Shown here: positions 29,305-38,148 of the stretch, piece after piece
Layout of the letters: every line of letters starts with the position of its first letter
How positions within the stretch are numbered: position 1 is the stretch's first letter
Assembly: GCA_963835585.1 (NCBI GenBank)
Contig: CAWIGF010000003.1
Span: 62,001-126,000 of the forward strand
DNA: 64,000 nt
DNA from: UBA10107 sp963835585
Lineage (GTDB): Archaea > Nanobdellota > Nanobdellia > Woesearchaeales > UBA10107
Reading direction: 5' to 3'
The notes under the pieces: model-generated
Seen by the model: only the letters and a program-made list of their open reading frames with translations
Told to the model about the DNA's origin: nothing
The model's database searches: none
Made by a program: the position numbers and the translations under genes

Positions 29305-31017
29305 TTATCTTACGGTAACACTTTTTGCCAAATTCCGTGGCTTATCAATTTCTAACCCTTTTTCTTTTCCGATATGATATGAAAGGAGTTGGCCTGCTAT
29401 CGCGGCGAGAATTCCAAATGTTCCTTCTGGTGATTTTGGTAGTTTTATGTCTGCATCGTTGTTGCTAATGGTGATTGTCATCGCTCCTCGTGCCTTTACT
29501 TCTTTCATGTTTGATTCCATTGAAGTATCGTTTCCGTCGATAAGGCCAATAACAGGTGTTCCTTTTTCAATCAACGCAATTGTTCCGTGCTTTAATTCTC
29601 CTCCCATCATTCCCTCTGCGTGAATATAATCTATTTCTTTTATTTTCAATGCAATTTCCCTTGCGATTGGATAACTCGTTCCCCTTCCAAGAACGTACAT
29701 GTCCAGTTTGTACGCGATTCGCTTCGCGATATCCTGAATTCCTTTTTCAAGAGCGAGCGTTTCCTGTATTAATTTCGGAAGCTTGTCAATTTCAGAGGAA
29801 TACCCGAACGATTGTGCAAGACAAAGGAATAACGCAACTTGATTGATGAATGATTTTGTCGCAGCGACGCATACTTCCTGCCCAGCACATACGTTTAGCG
29901 ATATTTCGGACTCACGCTGAATGGTCGAATAAGGAACATTTACGACACAAGCAACATACGCATGTTTTTCCTTGGCGTATTTTATGGCGTCTATCAAATC
30001 CATTGTTTCTCCAGATTGGCTGACAAAAATGACAAGGGTCTCAGAATCAATAAAAGCGAAATTTCTAAATTCACTTCCAATCAATGCCTGTGCATTGATG
30101 CCTGCCTGATGCAGGTAGGAGACTCCGACAAGCGATGCGTGATAGCTTGTTCCGCATGCAGCAAACACGATTTTCTTTGCATGTTTCATCATCGCGACGA
30201 GCTTTTGCATGGCTTCTTTTTGTTCAGCCTCAAGCGAGGCAAGCAACCTTGAGACAGCATTGGGTTCTTCATGTATTTCTTTGAGCATATAATGGTCAAA
30301 TGTTTGTTTTGTCTCATCTTCTTCGTCCCATTTGAATTCCTGTATTGGTTTTAATTTGTCATTTCCGTATTGGTCAAAGAATTCGTATGTTTTTCCATCA
30401 ACTATAGCGAACTCATTGTTGTCGAAGAATATGGCCTTGTTGGTCTCATCTGAGAACGCGTAAATGTCCGAGGCAAGAATAATTTTTTTTGGGAGGATTC
30501 CTAGAACCAAAGGAGAGTCTCGTTTTAGTGCATAAAGATTAGTATCATTTGCACGCATGATGATGGTTGCAAATTCACCCTTTATGTCATGGAAAAAATC
30601 AATGCATGCTTCTTTCATTGATTCTGTCTTTATTTTGTCCTCGAAATAATGTGCAATGACCTCTGAATCGGTTTGGCTCTTGAATACATGCCCTTTACTT
30701 ATCATTGATGTTCTGAGTTCTTCGTAATTCTCGATGATGCCATTGTGTACGATAGTAATTTCGCCATTTTCAGATTGATGTGGATGGGCGTTTTCGACAG
30801 TAACGCAACCATGAGTCGCCCATCTTGTATGTAGAATTGCTTGTTTTACCGGATGCGATTCTTCAGGGATTTTTATTGAACCGATTTCTTTCAGTAAATT
30901 GTTACCATCAAAATAGCCGTATGAGTCATATCCCCTATATTCGAGTCTTTTGAGCCGTTCAAGTGTCCATTTTGAAGGAACTTCCTCATCCGAAGCAATA
31001 CCTATAATTCCGCACAT
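29305..31017 (-). CDS. glmS: Glutamine--fructose-6-phosphate aminotransferase
   Basis: 570 residues. Makes glucosamine-6-phosphate for UDP-GlcNAc. The N-terminal glutaminase starts with the catalytic cysteine (MCGIIGIAS) and has LHTRWATHG and HNGIIENYEEL. Two SIS domains follow (VFAACGTSYHASLVG; FVSQSGETMDLI; GRGTSYPIAREIALKIKE; EGMMGGELKHGTIALI), ending KPRNLAKSVTV. Slightly shorter than bacterial GlmS. TATA box TATTTAAAAC about 27 nt before the ATG. Likely feeds the glycan genes in this window. Confidence 0.96.
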   Translation of the reverse strand: MCGIIGIASDEEVPSKWTLERLKRLEYRGYDSYGYFDGNNLLKEIGSIKIPEESHPVKQAILHTRWATHGCVTVENAHPHQSENGEITIVHNGIIENYEELRTSMISKGHVFKSQTDSEVIAHYFEDKIKTESMKEACIDFFHDIKGEFATIIMRANDTNLYALKRDSPLVLGILPKKIILASDIYAFSDETNKAIFFDNNEFAIVDGKTYEFFDQYGNDKLKPIQEFKWDEEDETKQTFDHYMLKEIHEEPNAVSRLLASLEAEQKEAMQKLVAMMKHAKKIVFAACGTSYHASLVGVSYLHQAGINAQALIGSEFRNFAFIDSETLVIFVSQSGETMDLIDAIKYAKEKHAYVACVVNVPYSTIQRESEISLNVCAGQEVCVAATKSFINQVALFLCLAQSFGYSSEIDKLPKLIQETLALEKGIQDIAKRIAYKLDMYVLGRGTSYPIAREIALKIKEIDYIHAEGMMGGELKHGTIALIEKGTPVIGLIDGNDTSMESNMKEVKARGAMTITISNNDADIKLPKSPEGTFGILAAIAGQLLSYHIGKEKGLEIDKPRNLAKSVTVR

Positions 31018-31099
31018 TAGTGTAATCCTTAGCGACTTTGTTTTAAATACCTATGAATTTGACATACAGAGTTGCATTCCATAAAATCTTTTGTGATAT

Positions 31100-31898
31100 T
31101 CATTCCTCATTTCTCCTCTTCAAAAGTTTCTCCACTATTGAAATCAGCTCCTCTGGTTTGTCAATAAGGTAATCAAATTTTATTTTTCCTCCTTCTGCAC
31201 CCTGCTCAAGTATTGTCCTTCCTTCATAGCCATAGCAAGCACCCACTGTAATTAGTGTCTCGGGGTTTAGTGGATTTAATCTCATTACTTTCTGCGATGC
31301 AACTAGCCCGTTTAGCGTATCGTCAACATGTAGCGTAGATTCTCCTTCTGAATCCAGAAGTCCAAGCGCCATTGCAAGCGATACTTTTGACGGTTTCTTT
31401 AGACTGTCGCCGTTTCCAGCACCCTGATATTGACGAAGAACTTCTTCTGTGATGAATGTATCAAAATATTGTATTATGTCACCTTTTTCCAAATCATTAT
31501 GTATGGACTTCCAAGAGTTGCTGGTATTGATTCCTAATCTCAGTCGCCTATTGCGTTGCGGATTTGCACCTAACTGTCCAATTCTCCATATTTCTCTGAC
31601 AGTTTCTTTGATTCCAGGATATACTGTTTGAGGATTTTCTTTATTGAATTTCTCGTACGCATCCCAGACAGGATGATTTCTGTCTTTCATGTCGCATGGT
31701 AGTTTCAGAAAATCATATACGTTCTGGACTCCTCCTTCTTTTCCGCAATAGTGATTGTAAGAAGTTAAGAATTCCTGGAAACTATTGAATGGCCACTGGA
31801 TTCCATGTTTATTTGCCCATGTTTTGAACCATTTTTCCTGCCTTATGCTCGTAGGAGATAAAGTTCCATCGTAGTCAAAGAGTACCGCCTGCAGCATG
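31100..31898 (-). CDS. HAD-superfamily hydrolase
   Basis: 265 residues from the ATG at 31898 (MLQAVLFDYDGTLSP). The nucleophile motif FDYDGTLS, GINTSNSW for motif II, the lysine in SLKKPSKVSLA and LHVDDTLNGLVAS for motif IV are in order. An alpha-helical cap separates motifs I and II. The frame opens further upstream, but a TATA box (TTTTATATG) about 22 nt before 31898 sets a leaderless start. Probably a phosphatase; substrate unknown. Confidence 0.82.
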
Positions 31899-31937
31899 GG
31901 GGAACCACTTTTAATACATATAAAAACGTTACCACAA

Positions 31938-32040
31938 CCTTTATAAATAACTCCTCCGGCAGAATGTCTATTAGCCCGAGTCGAAAGGCGCATAGGGTTC
32001 GTTAAAAGCGAATTTCTAGCTAATTCATTCGGCATAACTA
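31938..32040 (+). promoter_or_regulatory. Promoter and ~70-nt leader of the ribosomal operon
   Basis: TATA box CCTTTATAAATAA (31939-31950) is followed by a leader of about 70 nt, long for this genome. It holds a 13-codon ORF at 31964-32005 (MSISPSRKAHRVR), although its ATG lies only about 20 nt from the TATA centre, and short inverted repeats (TTCGT/GCGAA; CGAAT/ATTCG) before the rps13 ATG. It may carry an autoregulatory structure. Confidence 0.5.
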
Positions 32041-32607
32041 ATGGCAGAAGAACAAAAAATACAGAATCAGAGGCCGCAACCAGTTGTTCAGAAAGAGAAT
32101 TCTAATTTCAAGTACATAGTCCGAATCGCGAATACGGACCTTGACGGTAAAAAGCAGCTCATCATGGGGTTGCAAAAGATAAAGGGCGTTTCATTCATGA
32201 TGGCAAACGCTTACTGCGCTGTCGCAGGTATTTCCAAGCTAAAAAGAGTCGGTGATTTATCTGATGCCGATATCTCAAAATTAGACTTACTTCTCAAAAA
32301 TCAAAAACCAAATCAGATTCCATCATGGCTCTTCAACAGGCGAAAGGATTTCGAGACTGGAAGCGATTTGCACCAGATAGGTTCTGAACTTGTATTCACG
32401 CATGAAAGCGACATTCGATTGATGAAGAAAATAAAATCATACAAGGGAATAAGGCACATGCAGAATGCCCCAGTAAGAGGGCAGAGAACTAGATCTAATT
32501 TCAGAAAGAACAAAGGAAAGGTTGCATCAGTCAAGCGATCCGTCGTCGCAAAGGCGCAAGCGGCTACTGCTGCAAAAGAAAAAGAAAAAGGAAAGGAGAA
32601 GAAGTAA
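32041..32607 (+). CDS. rps13: 30S ribosomal protein S13
   Basis: 188 residues. An N-terminal extension of about 25 residues precedes the S13 core: YIVRIANTDLDGKKQLIMGL, IKGVSFMMANAYCAVAGI, YKGIRHMQNAPVRGQRTRSN. A Lys/Ala-rich tail ends the protein. First gene of the rps13-rps4-rps11-rpoD-rpl18e-rpl13-rps9-rpoN operon. Head of the 30S subunit, contacting tRNA and S19. Confidence 0.96.
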   Translation: MAEEQKIQNQRPQPVVQKENSNFKYIVRIANTDLDGKKQLIMGLQKIKGVSFMMANAYCAVAGISKLKRVGDLSDADISKLDLLLKNQKPNQIPSWLFNRRKDFETGSDLHQIGSELVFTHESDIRLMKKIKSYKGIRHMQNAPVRGQRTRSNFRKNKGKVASVKRSVVAKAQAATAAKEKEKGKEKK

Positions 32608-33222
32608 ATGGGAGATCCACGAAAAGCAAGGCGAACATATCAGAATCCAAAAAAGCCATGGGACAAATCACGACTTGATGAGGAACGTGTTCTTGTTCGC
32701 GATTATGGGATTGCAAATAAAACGGAAATCTACAAGATGCAGGCTTTGCTGCGAAAATTTGCGCTGCAGGCAAAAAATCTTATATCAATAAGCACGGCAC
32801 AAGGAGAACAGGAAAGAAAAGCATTAATCTCAAAATTACAGTCACTCTCGCTCATCAACGTTGATGCGCAACTGGATGATGTTCTTGCATTGGAATTGAA
32901 AAACATAATGGAGAGAAGGTTGCAGACATTGGTTTTGCGAAAAGGTCTTGCGAATACAGTCAAGCAAGCACGACAATTCATTGTACACAAGCACATCAAA
33001 GTCGGAAATAAAGTCATAACATCTCCTTCTTACATAGTATCAAAGAGCAATGAGGCAACAATCTCGTTCGTCGATAAATCATCACTTGCAAACCCTGCTC
33101 ATCCAGAAAGACCGGAATCAATTTTCGCTCTTAAGAATGCAAAGAAAAAGAAAGAAGAAATGCCTGCTGTTGAAGTAAAGGAAGAGGTTAAAAAAGTGGA
33201 AGCAGAGGTTGCTAAACAATAA
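32608..33222 (+). CDS. rps4: 30S ribosomal protein S4
   Basis: 204 residues. GDPRKARRTYQNPKKPWDKS is the archaeal S4 start, and RRLQTLVLRKGLANTVKQAR followed by FIVHKHIKVGNKVITSPSYI is the S4 RNA-binding domain. A Glu/Lys-rich tail (about 30 residues) is added. Follows the rps13 stop directly with no spacing; 16S rRNA assembly protein. Confidence 0.97.
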   Translation: MGDPRKARRTYQNPKKPWDKSRLDEERVLVRDYGIANKTEIYKMQALLRKFALQAKNLISISTAQGEQERKALISKLQSLSLINVDAQLDDVLALELKNIMERRLQTLVLRKGLANTVKQARQFIVHKHIKVGNKVITSPSYIVSKSNEATISFVDKSSLANPAHPERPESIFALKNAKKKKEEMPAVEVKEEVKKVEAEVAKQ

Positions 33223-33671
33223 TGGCAGAGCAAACAGTATCGGAAGTTATTGAGAAACGGGCATCGCTTACAGCAGGAAGGAAGGATGTCAAATGGGCTG
33301 TTGTTCATATATTCTCAAGTTATAACAACACTATAATTCACATAACGGACATTACTGGACGGGAGACAATATCGCGTTCTTCGGGCGGTCAGGTTGTAAA
33401 ACAGCACAGGCTTGAAAGTTCACCAACTGCTGCGATGATGGCAGCAAAGAAAGCGGCAGAAGCTGCGATTGAGAAAGGATTCACAGGCGTTCATGTTAGA
33501 ATAAGAGCACCAGGCGGTCATGCCGGCCCTAACAATCCGGGCCCAGGTGCGCAAGCTGCAGTGAGAGCACTATCTAGAATGGGATTGCGAATAGGCATCA
33601 TTGAAGAAGTGACGCCAATGCCACATGACGGTTGCAGAAAACCAGGCGGTAAAAGAGGAAGGCGAGTATAA
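33222..33671 (+). CDS. rps11: 30S ribosomal protein S11
   Basis: 149 residues. WAVVHIFSSYNNTIIHITDI, SSGGQVVKQHRLESSPTAAM, GVHVRIRAPGGHAGPNNPGP and the basic C-terminus PHDGCRKPGGKRGRRV are diagnostic. Platform protein near the mRNA exit. Starts at the last base of the rps4 stop (TAATG). Confidence 0.98.
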   Translation: MAEQTVSEVIEKRASLTAGRKDVKWAVVHIFSSYNNTIIHITDITGRETISRSSGGQVVKQHRLESSPTAAMMAAKKAAEAAIEKGFTGVHVRIRAPGGHAGPNNPGPGAQAAVRALSRMGLRIGIIEEVTPMPHDGCRKPGGKRGRRV

Positions 33672-34450
33672 TGGAACTAAAACTAATTAAAAAAGATAAT
33701 GAAAGGAATAAAGCTGTTTTTTTGGTTAAAGACACGACACCTGCATTTGTTAATGCACTTAGGAGAACAATTATAGAGCGAGTGCCAATTATGGCAATCG
33801 AAGATGTCGAGTTCAGGCAGAACAGTTCAGTCATGTATGATGAAATGATTGCATTGCGTCTTGGACTTATACCTTTGAAGACGGATTTATCAAGCTATAA
33901 TATTCCTGCCGAATGCACATGCAAAGGGGAAGGCTGTGCTAAGTGTACTCTTTCTTTCTCGCTTTCAATGAAGGGACCATGCACTGTGTATGCATCTGAT
34001 TTGAAATCACAGGATCCTGCAATTGTTCCTGTTTATCCTGAAATGCCAATAGTAAAGCTGCTAAAAGGGCAAGAAATAGACCTTGAGGCAAAAGCAGTTT
34101 TAGGATTTGGAAAAGATCATGCGAAATGGGTTCCGGCTTTCGTGTTCTACACGTATGAGCCTAAGATCATAGTCAATAACGCAAGCTCAAAGATGAGTGA
34201 ATTCAAGAGCAGATACCCTCCACAAGTATTTGATGGAAACAAAATAAGCGAAAAGAAAATTCTTGAGCTCGGTATGGTTGACGCATGTGAAGGTATTTGT
34301 AATGACATAGTCAAGGTCGAATACAACACAAAAAATTTCATATTCACTATTGAATCATTCGGGCAATTGACAATTAAAGACATTATAAAATCGGCATCCG
34401 ACGTTTTGAAGAAGCAAGCTGATGAAATGATAAAGATCGTGGAGCAATGA
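33671..34450 (+). CDS. rpoD: RNA polymerase subunit D (Rpo3)
   Basis: 259 residues, homolog of bacterial alpha N-terminal domain and eukaryotic Rpb3. The assembly core is clear: FLVKDTTPAFVNALRRTIIE, EDVEFRQNSSVMYDEMIALR, LGLIPLKTD. A Cys-rich loop CTCKGEGCAKC follows; the extra 4Fe-4S domain of some archaeal Rpo3 is not obvious beyond this. Pairs with Rpo11 to nucleate polymerase assembly. Overlaps rps11 by 1 nt and rpl18e by 4 nt. Confidence 0.96.
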   Translation: MELKLIKKDNERNKAVFLVKDTTPAFVNALRRTIIERVPIMAIEDVEFRQNSSVMYDEMIALRLGLIPLKTDLSSYNIPAECTCKGEGCAKCTLSFSLSMKGPCTVYASDLKSQDPAIVPVYPEMPIVKLLKGQEIDLEAKAVLGFGKDHAKWVPAFVFYTYEPKIIVNNASSKMSEFKSRYPPQVFDGNKISEKKILELGMVDACEGICNDIVKVEYNTKNFIFTIESFGQLTIKDIIKSASDVLKKQADEMIKIVEQ

Positions 34451-34809
34451 AAGAAACACCAAAGACAAATATGCAATTGAAGCAATTGGCAGTTGATTTG
34501 TATACAATGAGTGCTCAAAACAAATCACCGATGTGGAGACGAATTGCGGATGATTTGCTCAAGCCTACAAGACAGAAACGACTTGTGAATATATTCAAAC
34601 TTGATATGTACGCTAATGATGGTGATACAATAGTAGTTCCCGGAAAGGTTCTTGGAACAGGCGACTTGCAGAAGAAAGTAACTGTGGCTGCATTTGATTT
34701 CTCACAATCAGCAATAGAAAAGATAAAACAGGCAAAAGGAAATACGATGACGATAAGAGAACTTGTTCAAAAAAATCCAAAAGGAAAGGATGTGAGGGTC
34801 TTCGGATGA
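34447..34809 (+). CDS. rpl18e: 50S ribosomal protein L18e
   Basis: 120 residues. WRRIADDLLKPTRQKRLVNI, DTIVVPGKVLGTGDLQKKVT and AAFDFSQSAIEKIKQAKG match archaeal L18e (L15 fold). ATGA overlap with rpoD and rpl13. Confidence 0.95.
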   Translation: MKETPKTNMQLKQLAVDLYTMSAQNKSPMWRRIADDLLKPTRQKRLVNIFKLDMYANDGDTIVVPGKVLGTGDLQKKVTVAAFDFSQSAIEKIKQAKGNTMTIRELVQKNPKGKDVRVFG

Positions 34810-35222
34810 TAATTGACGCAACAGATTTGATTGTCGGAAGGCTCGCTGCGACGGCAGCAAAGCAAGCTCTTTTGGGAGAGAAAGTTGACATAATAAATTG
34901 TGAAAAAGCGATCATTTCAGGACAGAGATACGACATCATAGCAAAATATAAAACAAAAAGGAACAGGGCAACCGTTGTGAGGGGACCATATTTGTCAAAG
35001 ATGCCTGATAGGTTCATAAGGAGAATCATACGAGGTATGCTTCCTTACAAACAAGAAAAAGGTGAAGTGGCGTTCGAGAGAGTCATGTGTTATATAGGCA
35101 TTCCATCGGAGCTAAATGGAAAAAAATCCGAAACGGTAGAAAACGCAAGTATTCACAACAAGAAATTAATGAAATACATGACTGTTGCAGATTTATGCAA
35201 GGAGTTGGGCGGTTACGAATGA
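34806..35222 (+). CDS. rpl13: 50S ribosomal protein L13
   Basis: 138 residues. IIDATDLIVGRLAATAAKQA, EKAIISGQRYDIIAKYKTKR, RGPYLSKMPDRFIRRIIRGM are typical of archaeal L13. Overlaps both neighbours by 4 nt (ATGA). Confidence 0.96.
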   Translation: MIIDATDLIVGRLAATAAKQALLGEKVDIINCEKAIISGQRYDIIAKYKTKRNRATVVRGPYLSKMPDRFIRRIIRGMLPYKQEKGEVAFERVMCYIGIPSELNGKKSETVENASIHNKKLMKYMTVADLCKELGGYE

Positions 35223-35620
35223 GTAGTAAGATAATTCAATCTTCAGGAACGCGAAAGAAAGCTGTCGCGCGAGCGACTGTACGGGAAGGAAAAGGGATTG
35301 TTACGTTCAACAAAGTACCATTATCCGCATTATCTTCAGAGATGATACGATTGAAGCTGCAGGAACCTTTGTTCTTTGCGAAGGATGTTGTTTCAAAGCT
35401 GGACATTGCTGTAGATGTCAATGGTGGTGGCACTGTTTCACAGGCAGATGCTGCACGATTGGCTATTGCAAAAGCTCTTGTTGTCGTGGCTCCAAAATTA
35501 AAGAAGACATTCCTTGATTATGACAGAACACTTTTAGTTGCAGATGTTCGACAACGAGAATCAAGAAAACCAAACACTCGAGGAAACGCTCGTTCAAAAG
35601 TACAAAAATCATACAGATGA
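35219..35620 (+). CDS. rps9: 30S ribosomal protein S9
   Basis: 133 residues from the ATG at 35219 (MSSKIIQSSGTRKKAVARAT), which overlaps the rpl13 stop as ATGA; the frame is open upstream inside rpl13 but that part is not S9. VDVNGGGTVSQADAARLAIA and the C-terminal RESRKPNTRGNARSKVQKSY are diagnostic. The C-terminal tail reaches the P-site tRNA. Confidence 0.97.
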   Translation: MSSKIIQSSGTRKKAVARATVREGKGIVTFNKVPLSALSSEMIRLKLQEPLFFAKDVVSKLDIAVDVNGGGTVSQADAARLAIAKALVVVAPKLKKTFLDYDRTLLVADVRQRESRKPNTRGNARSKVQKSYR

Positions 35621-35630
35621 GGTTGCAAAA

Positions 35631-35828
35631 ATGATAATACCAATTAGATGTTACGGATGCGGAAAACCACTTGCTCATCTTTGGGCACAGTTCAAGGAAC
35701 GGGTTGACAAGGGAGAAGACAGAAAGAAAGTCCTAGATGACCTGAAGATTGACAGGTATTGCTGCAGAGCATTGTTCATGGGTCATGTCGACTTGATTGA
35801 CATAACGGCTCAGTTCAAAAAAGCTTAA
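35631..35828 (+). CDS. rpoN: RNA polymerase subunit N (Rpo10)
   Basis: 65 residues from the ATG at 35631 (MIIPIRCYGCGKPLAHLW). The zinc site CYGCG with RYCCRALF is the hallmark of Rpb10/RpoN. A GAGGT ribosome-binding site precedes the ATG. Last gene of the operon; its tail overlaps convergent rfbC by 14 nt. Confidence 0.97.
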   Translation: MIIPIRCYGCGKPLAHLWAQFKERVDKGEDRKKVLDDLKIDRYCCRALFMGHVDLIDITAQFKKA

Positions 35829-36390
35829 TTTTTTTATACACTTCAAATATATTTTTTATTTCTTCGAATCTTGGTAATTTTTTGTCCTTTTCTGAAAGAA
35901 TAGGAATTGTTCCTTGGTCTATAGGCCAGGAAATTTGGAGGGAAGGATCATTCCAAAATACACCAATTTCGTCATGTGAATCATAATGTGTAGTGCATTT
36001 GTATTCAATTTCTGCAGTAGGGCTAATAACATAGAATCCGTGAAGGAAACCAGGTGGAATGTACAATTGCCTGAAATTTTCCTGATTTAGTATAATCCCC
36101 TCAAATTTTCCGAATGTCTCTGAATCTGGACGAGCATCGACGGCAACATCATATATTTCCCCTTGAATAACTCTTACTAATTTTCCTTGTGGATTTTTCA
36201 ACTGCCCATGAAGACCTCTTAACGTCCCTTTGATTGATTTTGAATGATTATCTTGGACGAATTCAGCAGGTATGTTGTGTTGAGGATATTTCTTTGCACT
36301 ATATGTTTCCAAGAAAAATCCTCTTCCATCACGATATACATCAGGTTCTACCAATACGAGTTGGGATAGTAATGTTGGTATTTTATTCAT
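35815..36390 (-). CDS. rfbC: dTDP-4-dehydrorhamnose 3,5-epimerase
   Basis: 191 residues from the ATG at 36390 (MNKIPTLLSQLVLVEPDVY). Cupin-fold epimerase of dTDP-L-rhamnose synthesis: DGRGFFLETYSAKKY, FVQDNHSKSIKGTLRGLHGQ (catalytic His), LVRVIQGEIYDVAVDARPDS, YIPPGFLHGFYV, YKCTTHYDSHDEIGV. A TATA box (36411-36420) centred about 25 nt before 36390 favours this start over 36405. It sits alone, about 13.6 kb from rfbB-rfbA. Confidence 0.95.
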   Translation of the reverse strand: MNKIPTLLSQLVLVEPDVYRDGRGFFLETYSAKKYPQHNIPAEFVQDNHSKSIKGTLRGLHGQLKNPQGKLVRVIQGEIYDVAVDARPDSETFGKFEGIILNQENFRQLYIPPGFLHGFYVISPTAEIEYKCTTHYDSHDEIGVFWNDPSLQISWPIDQGTIPILSEKDKKLPRFEEIKNIFEVYKKIKLF

Positions 36391-36584
36391 ATTCCTGCAA
36401 TTCATAACTATCTTTTAAATGTTTTTATTTACAATGGAGTAACTTTTGATTAATTTTATATAGTTGTGGTATGTTGTGCTCACATGACACACGAATTTGA
36501 ACATGCGTTTAATGAAATTGCCTCGTGTGATGAAAACTGATCCAAAGACAAAATAATTTAAAGCCAAGCTTCTTTGTCATAATT

Positions 36585-37139
36585 ATGAAATTTGTAATAG
36601 AACATATGGAAGATGAGGTATGGGATTGGTGTATTCTTGAATATAAGCACATGTCTGAGATTGTTGGCAGGGAAAACTTGATATTTACAAATATTCCAAG
36701 AAAAGAGCACCATAAATTAGAAAAATTTGGCGAAGTGAGGGAAGAAAGTATAAGAAAACTAAATTTAAAAAGGGCTTGCTTGCTTGAGATGATAGCGAGC
36801 AAGGAACTTTCTTATACTGATAAAAACAACTTCGATTATTTTGTGTTTGGGGGTATTTTGGGCGACAATCCTCCACAAGGAAGGACAAAGATATTGCACA
36901 GTTTTTTTGAAATGCGAAGCCTGAGTAAGGAGCAGATGAGCACGGACACTGCCGTCCTGGTTACGCATAAGGTTTTAACAGGAACTCCTCTGAATAAAAT
37001 ACAGTTTCAGGACACAATTGAGTTAGATTTGAGCGATGGAGAGTCTATTGTTTTGCCATATCGCTATGTCATCGAGAATGGAAAGCCTGTTTTGCCAAAA
37101 GGATTATTTGAAATGCTCAGGGATCAAGAAGACTTGTGA
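36585..37139 (+). CDS. SPOUT-family methyltransferase (Sfm1/DUF431)
   Basis: 184 residues. KFVIEHMEDEVWDWCILEYK at the start, VFGGILGDNPPQGRT for the SAM knot, MRSLSKEQMSTDTAVLVTHK, and IELDLSDGESIVLPYRYVIE match the family of yeast Sfm1, which methylates an arginine of ribosomal protein S3. The archaeal substrate is not established. TATA box (ATAATTTAAAGCC) 27 nt before the ATG. It is close to the ribosomal operon but separately transcribed. Confidence 0.82.
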   Translation: MKFVIEHMEDEVWDWCILEYKHMSEIVGRENLIFTNIPRKEHHKLEKFGEVREESIRKLNLKRACLLEMIASKELSYTDKNNFDYFVFGGILGDNPPQGRTKILHSFFEMRSLSKEQMSTDTAVLVTHKVLTGTPLNKIQFQDTIELDLSDGESIVLPYRYVIENGKPVLPKGLFEMLRDQEDL

Positions 37140-37221
37140 TATCTAGACAATGTAACTGTTTCTTTTAAACCTTCCCAGACTTTGTATTTCAATTTATTGT
37201 CAATTTTTCATTAATTTTGGT

Positions 37222-38148
37222 TTATTTAGAATTGATTATAAAATTAGATTCTGGAAAATCTTTAAATCCATCAAGTATTCCCAGAGCTGCGTTGTAAAAT
37301 AATTTTGTTCGCCATATATGTGGTTTAAGAATATCTGGATGAATAATTTTAGATGTCTGATTAAGGATATAAAGTACGGGAAGTGCGCAATATACCTTTG
37401 CCTTGAGCAAAGTAAAGTTCTTTATTTCAGGAAACTTTCGATACATATATACAGAGAAATACCCAGCTTTACGTGTTTTATTAACAAACTCAGTTTCTGT
37501 CACTTCGTGATTATGATAGGCTAATGCTTTGCGATTAAAAACAATCCTGAGACCCTTTTTTTGTAGCCTATAACCCATTTCTATGTCCTCTGTTATATAT
37601 ACAGATTCGTCAAATTTCTCATTAGCAAACCATTTTCGTGATAAAGATATGTTTGAAGTGTAGAACAATCCATAACCACAATCATTTTCATCAATTCCTT
37701 TATAATTGAATTGATGGCCTTTTTCCATTATGAATTTCATGAAATCTGAAACATTAATACCATCATACCACGTGGTAAATCCAAGAACCGCAATATCTTT
37801 GTTTTTTTTATGCGTAGACATATGCTCTGAAATAAATTTCTTCGTCGCAATAACGTCGTCGCCAATGATGAGAACATAATCTCCACATGCGGCTTTCAGC
37901 CCTGTATTTCTTGCTTTTGAAACTCCTGACGTACTTCCGTGCTGTTGATATATATATTGCATGTCAAAATCCAAGTCCTTCTTAATCTTTTTCACCCTTT
38001 TTTGCGTTTCACAGGTAGAACCATCGTCAACAACAATTACTTCAAATAAATCATGTGGGTAGTCTTGTTCTGACAAACTCTTTAGACATAATTCCAGAGC
38101 ATCCGGTCTGTTGTAAGTAGGAATGATAACCGATAACGTTTTCTTCAT
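37222..38148 (-). CDS. Family 2 glycosyltransferase
   Basis: 308 residues. GT-A fold: LSVIIPTYNRPDALELCLKS, FEVIVVDDGSTCETQ, SGVSKARNTGLKAACGDYVL with IGDDV as the metal DxD-like site, and YITEDIEMGYRLQKKGLRIV for acceptor binding. Overlaps the radical SAM gene upstream by 4 nt (ATGA), so the two probably act in one pathway modifying a glycan or peptide. Confidence 0.9.
   Translation of the reverse strand: MKKTLSVIIPTYNRPDALELCLKSLSEQDYPHDLFEVIVVDDGSTCETQKRVKKIKKDLDFDMQYIYQQHGSTSGVSKARNTGLKAACGDYVLIIGDDVIATKKFISEHMSTHKKNKDIAVLGFTTWYDGINVSDFMKFIMEKGHQFNYKGIDENDCGYGLFYTSNISLSRKWFANEKFDESVYITEDIEMGYRLQKKGLRIVFNRKALAYHNHEVTETEFVNKTRKAGYFSVYMYRKFPEIKNFTLLKAKVYCALPVLYILNQTSKIIHPDILKPHIWRTKLFYNAALGILDGFKDFPESNFIINSK

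Noticed and set aside
29305..31060. glmS ribozyme or riboswitch upstream of glmS
   Set aside because: The gene has a TATA box about 27 nt before the ATG, leaving no leader to hold one.
36496..36558. Short frame MRLMKLPRVMKTDPKTK resembling the start of ribosomal protein L44e
   Set aside because: It stops after 17 codons with no zinc motif; similarity too short to call a remnant.
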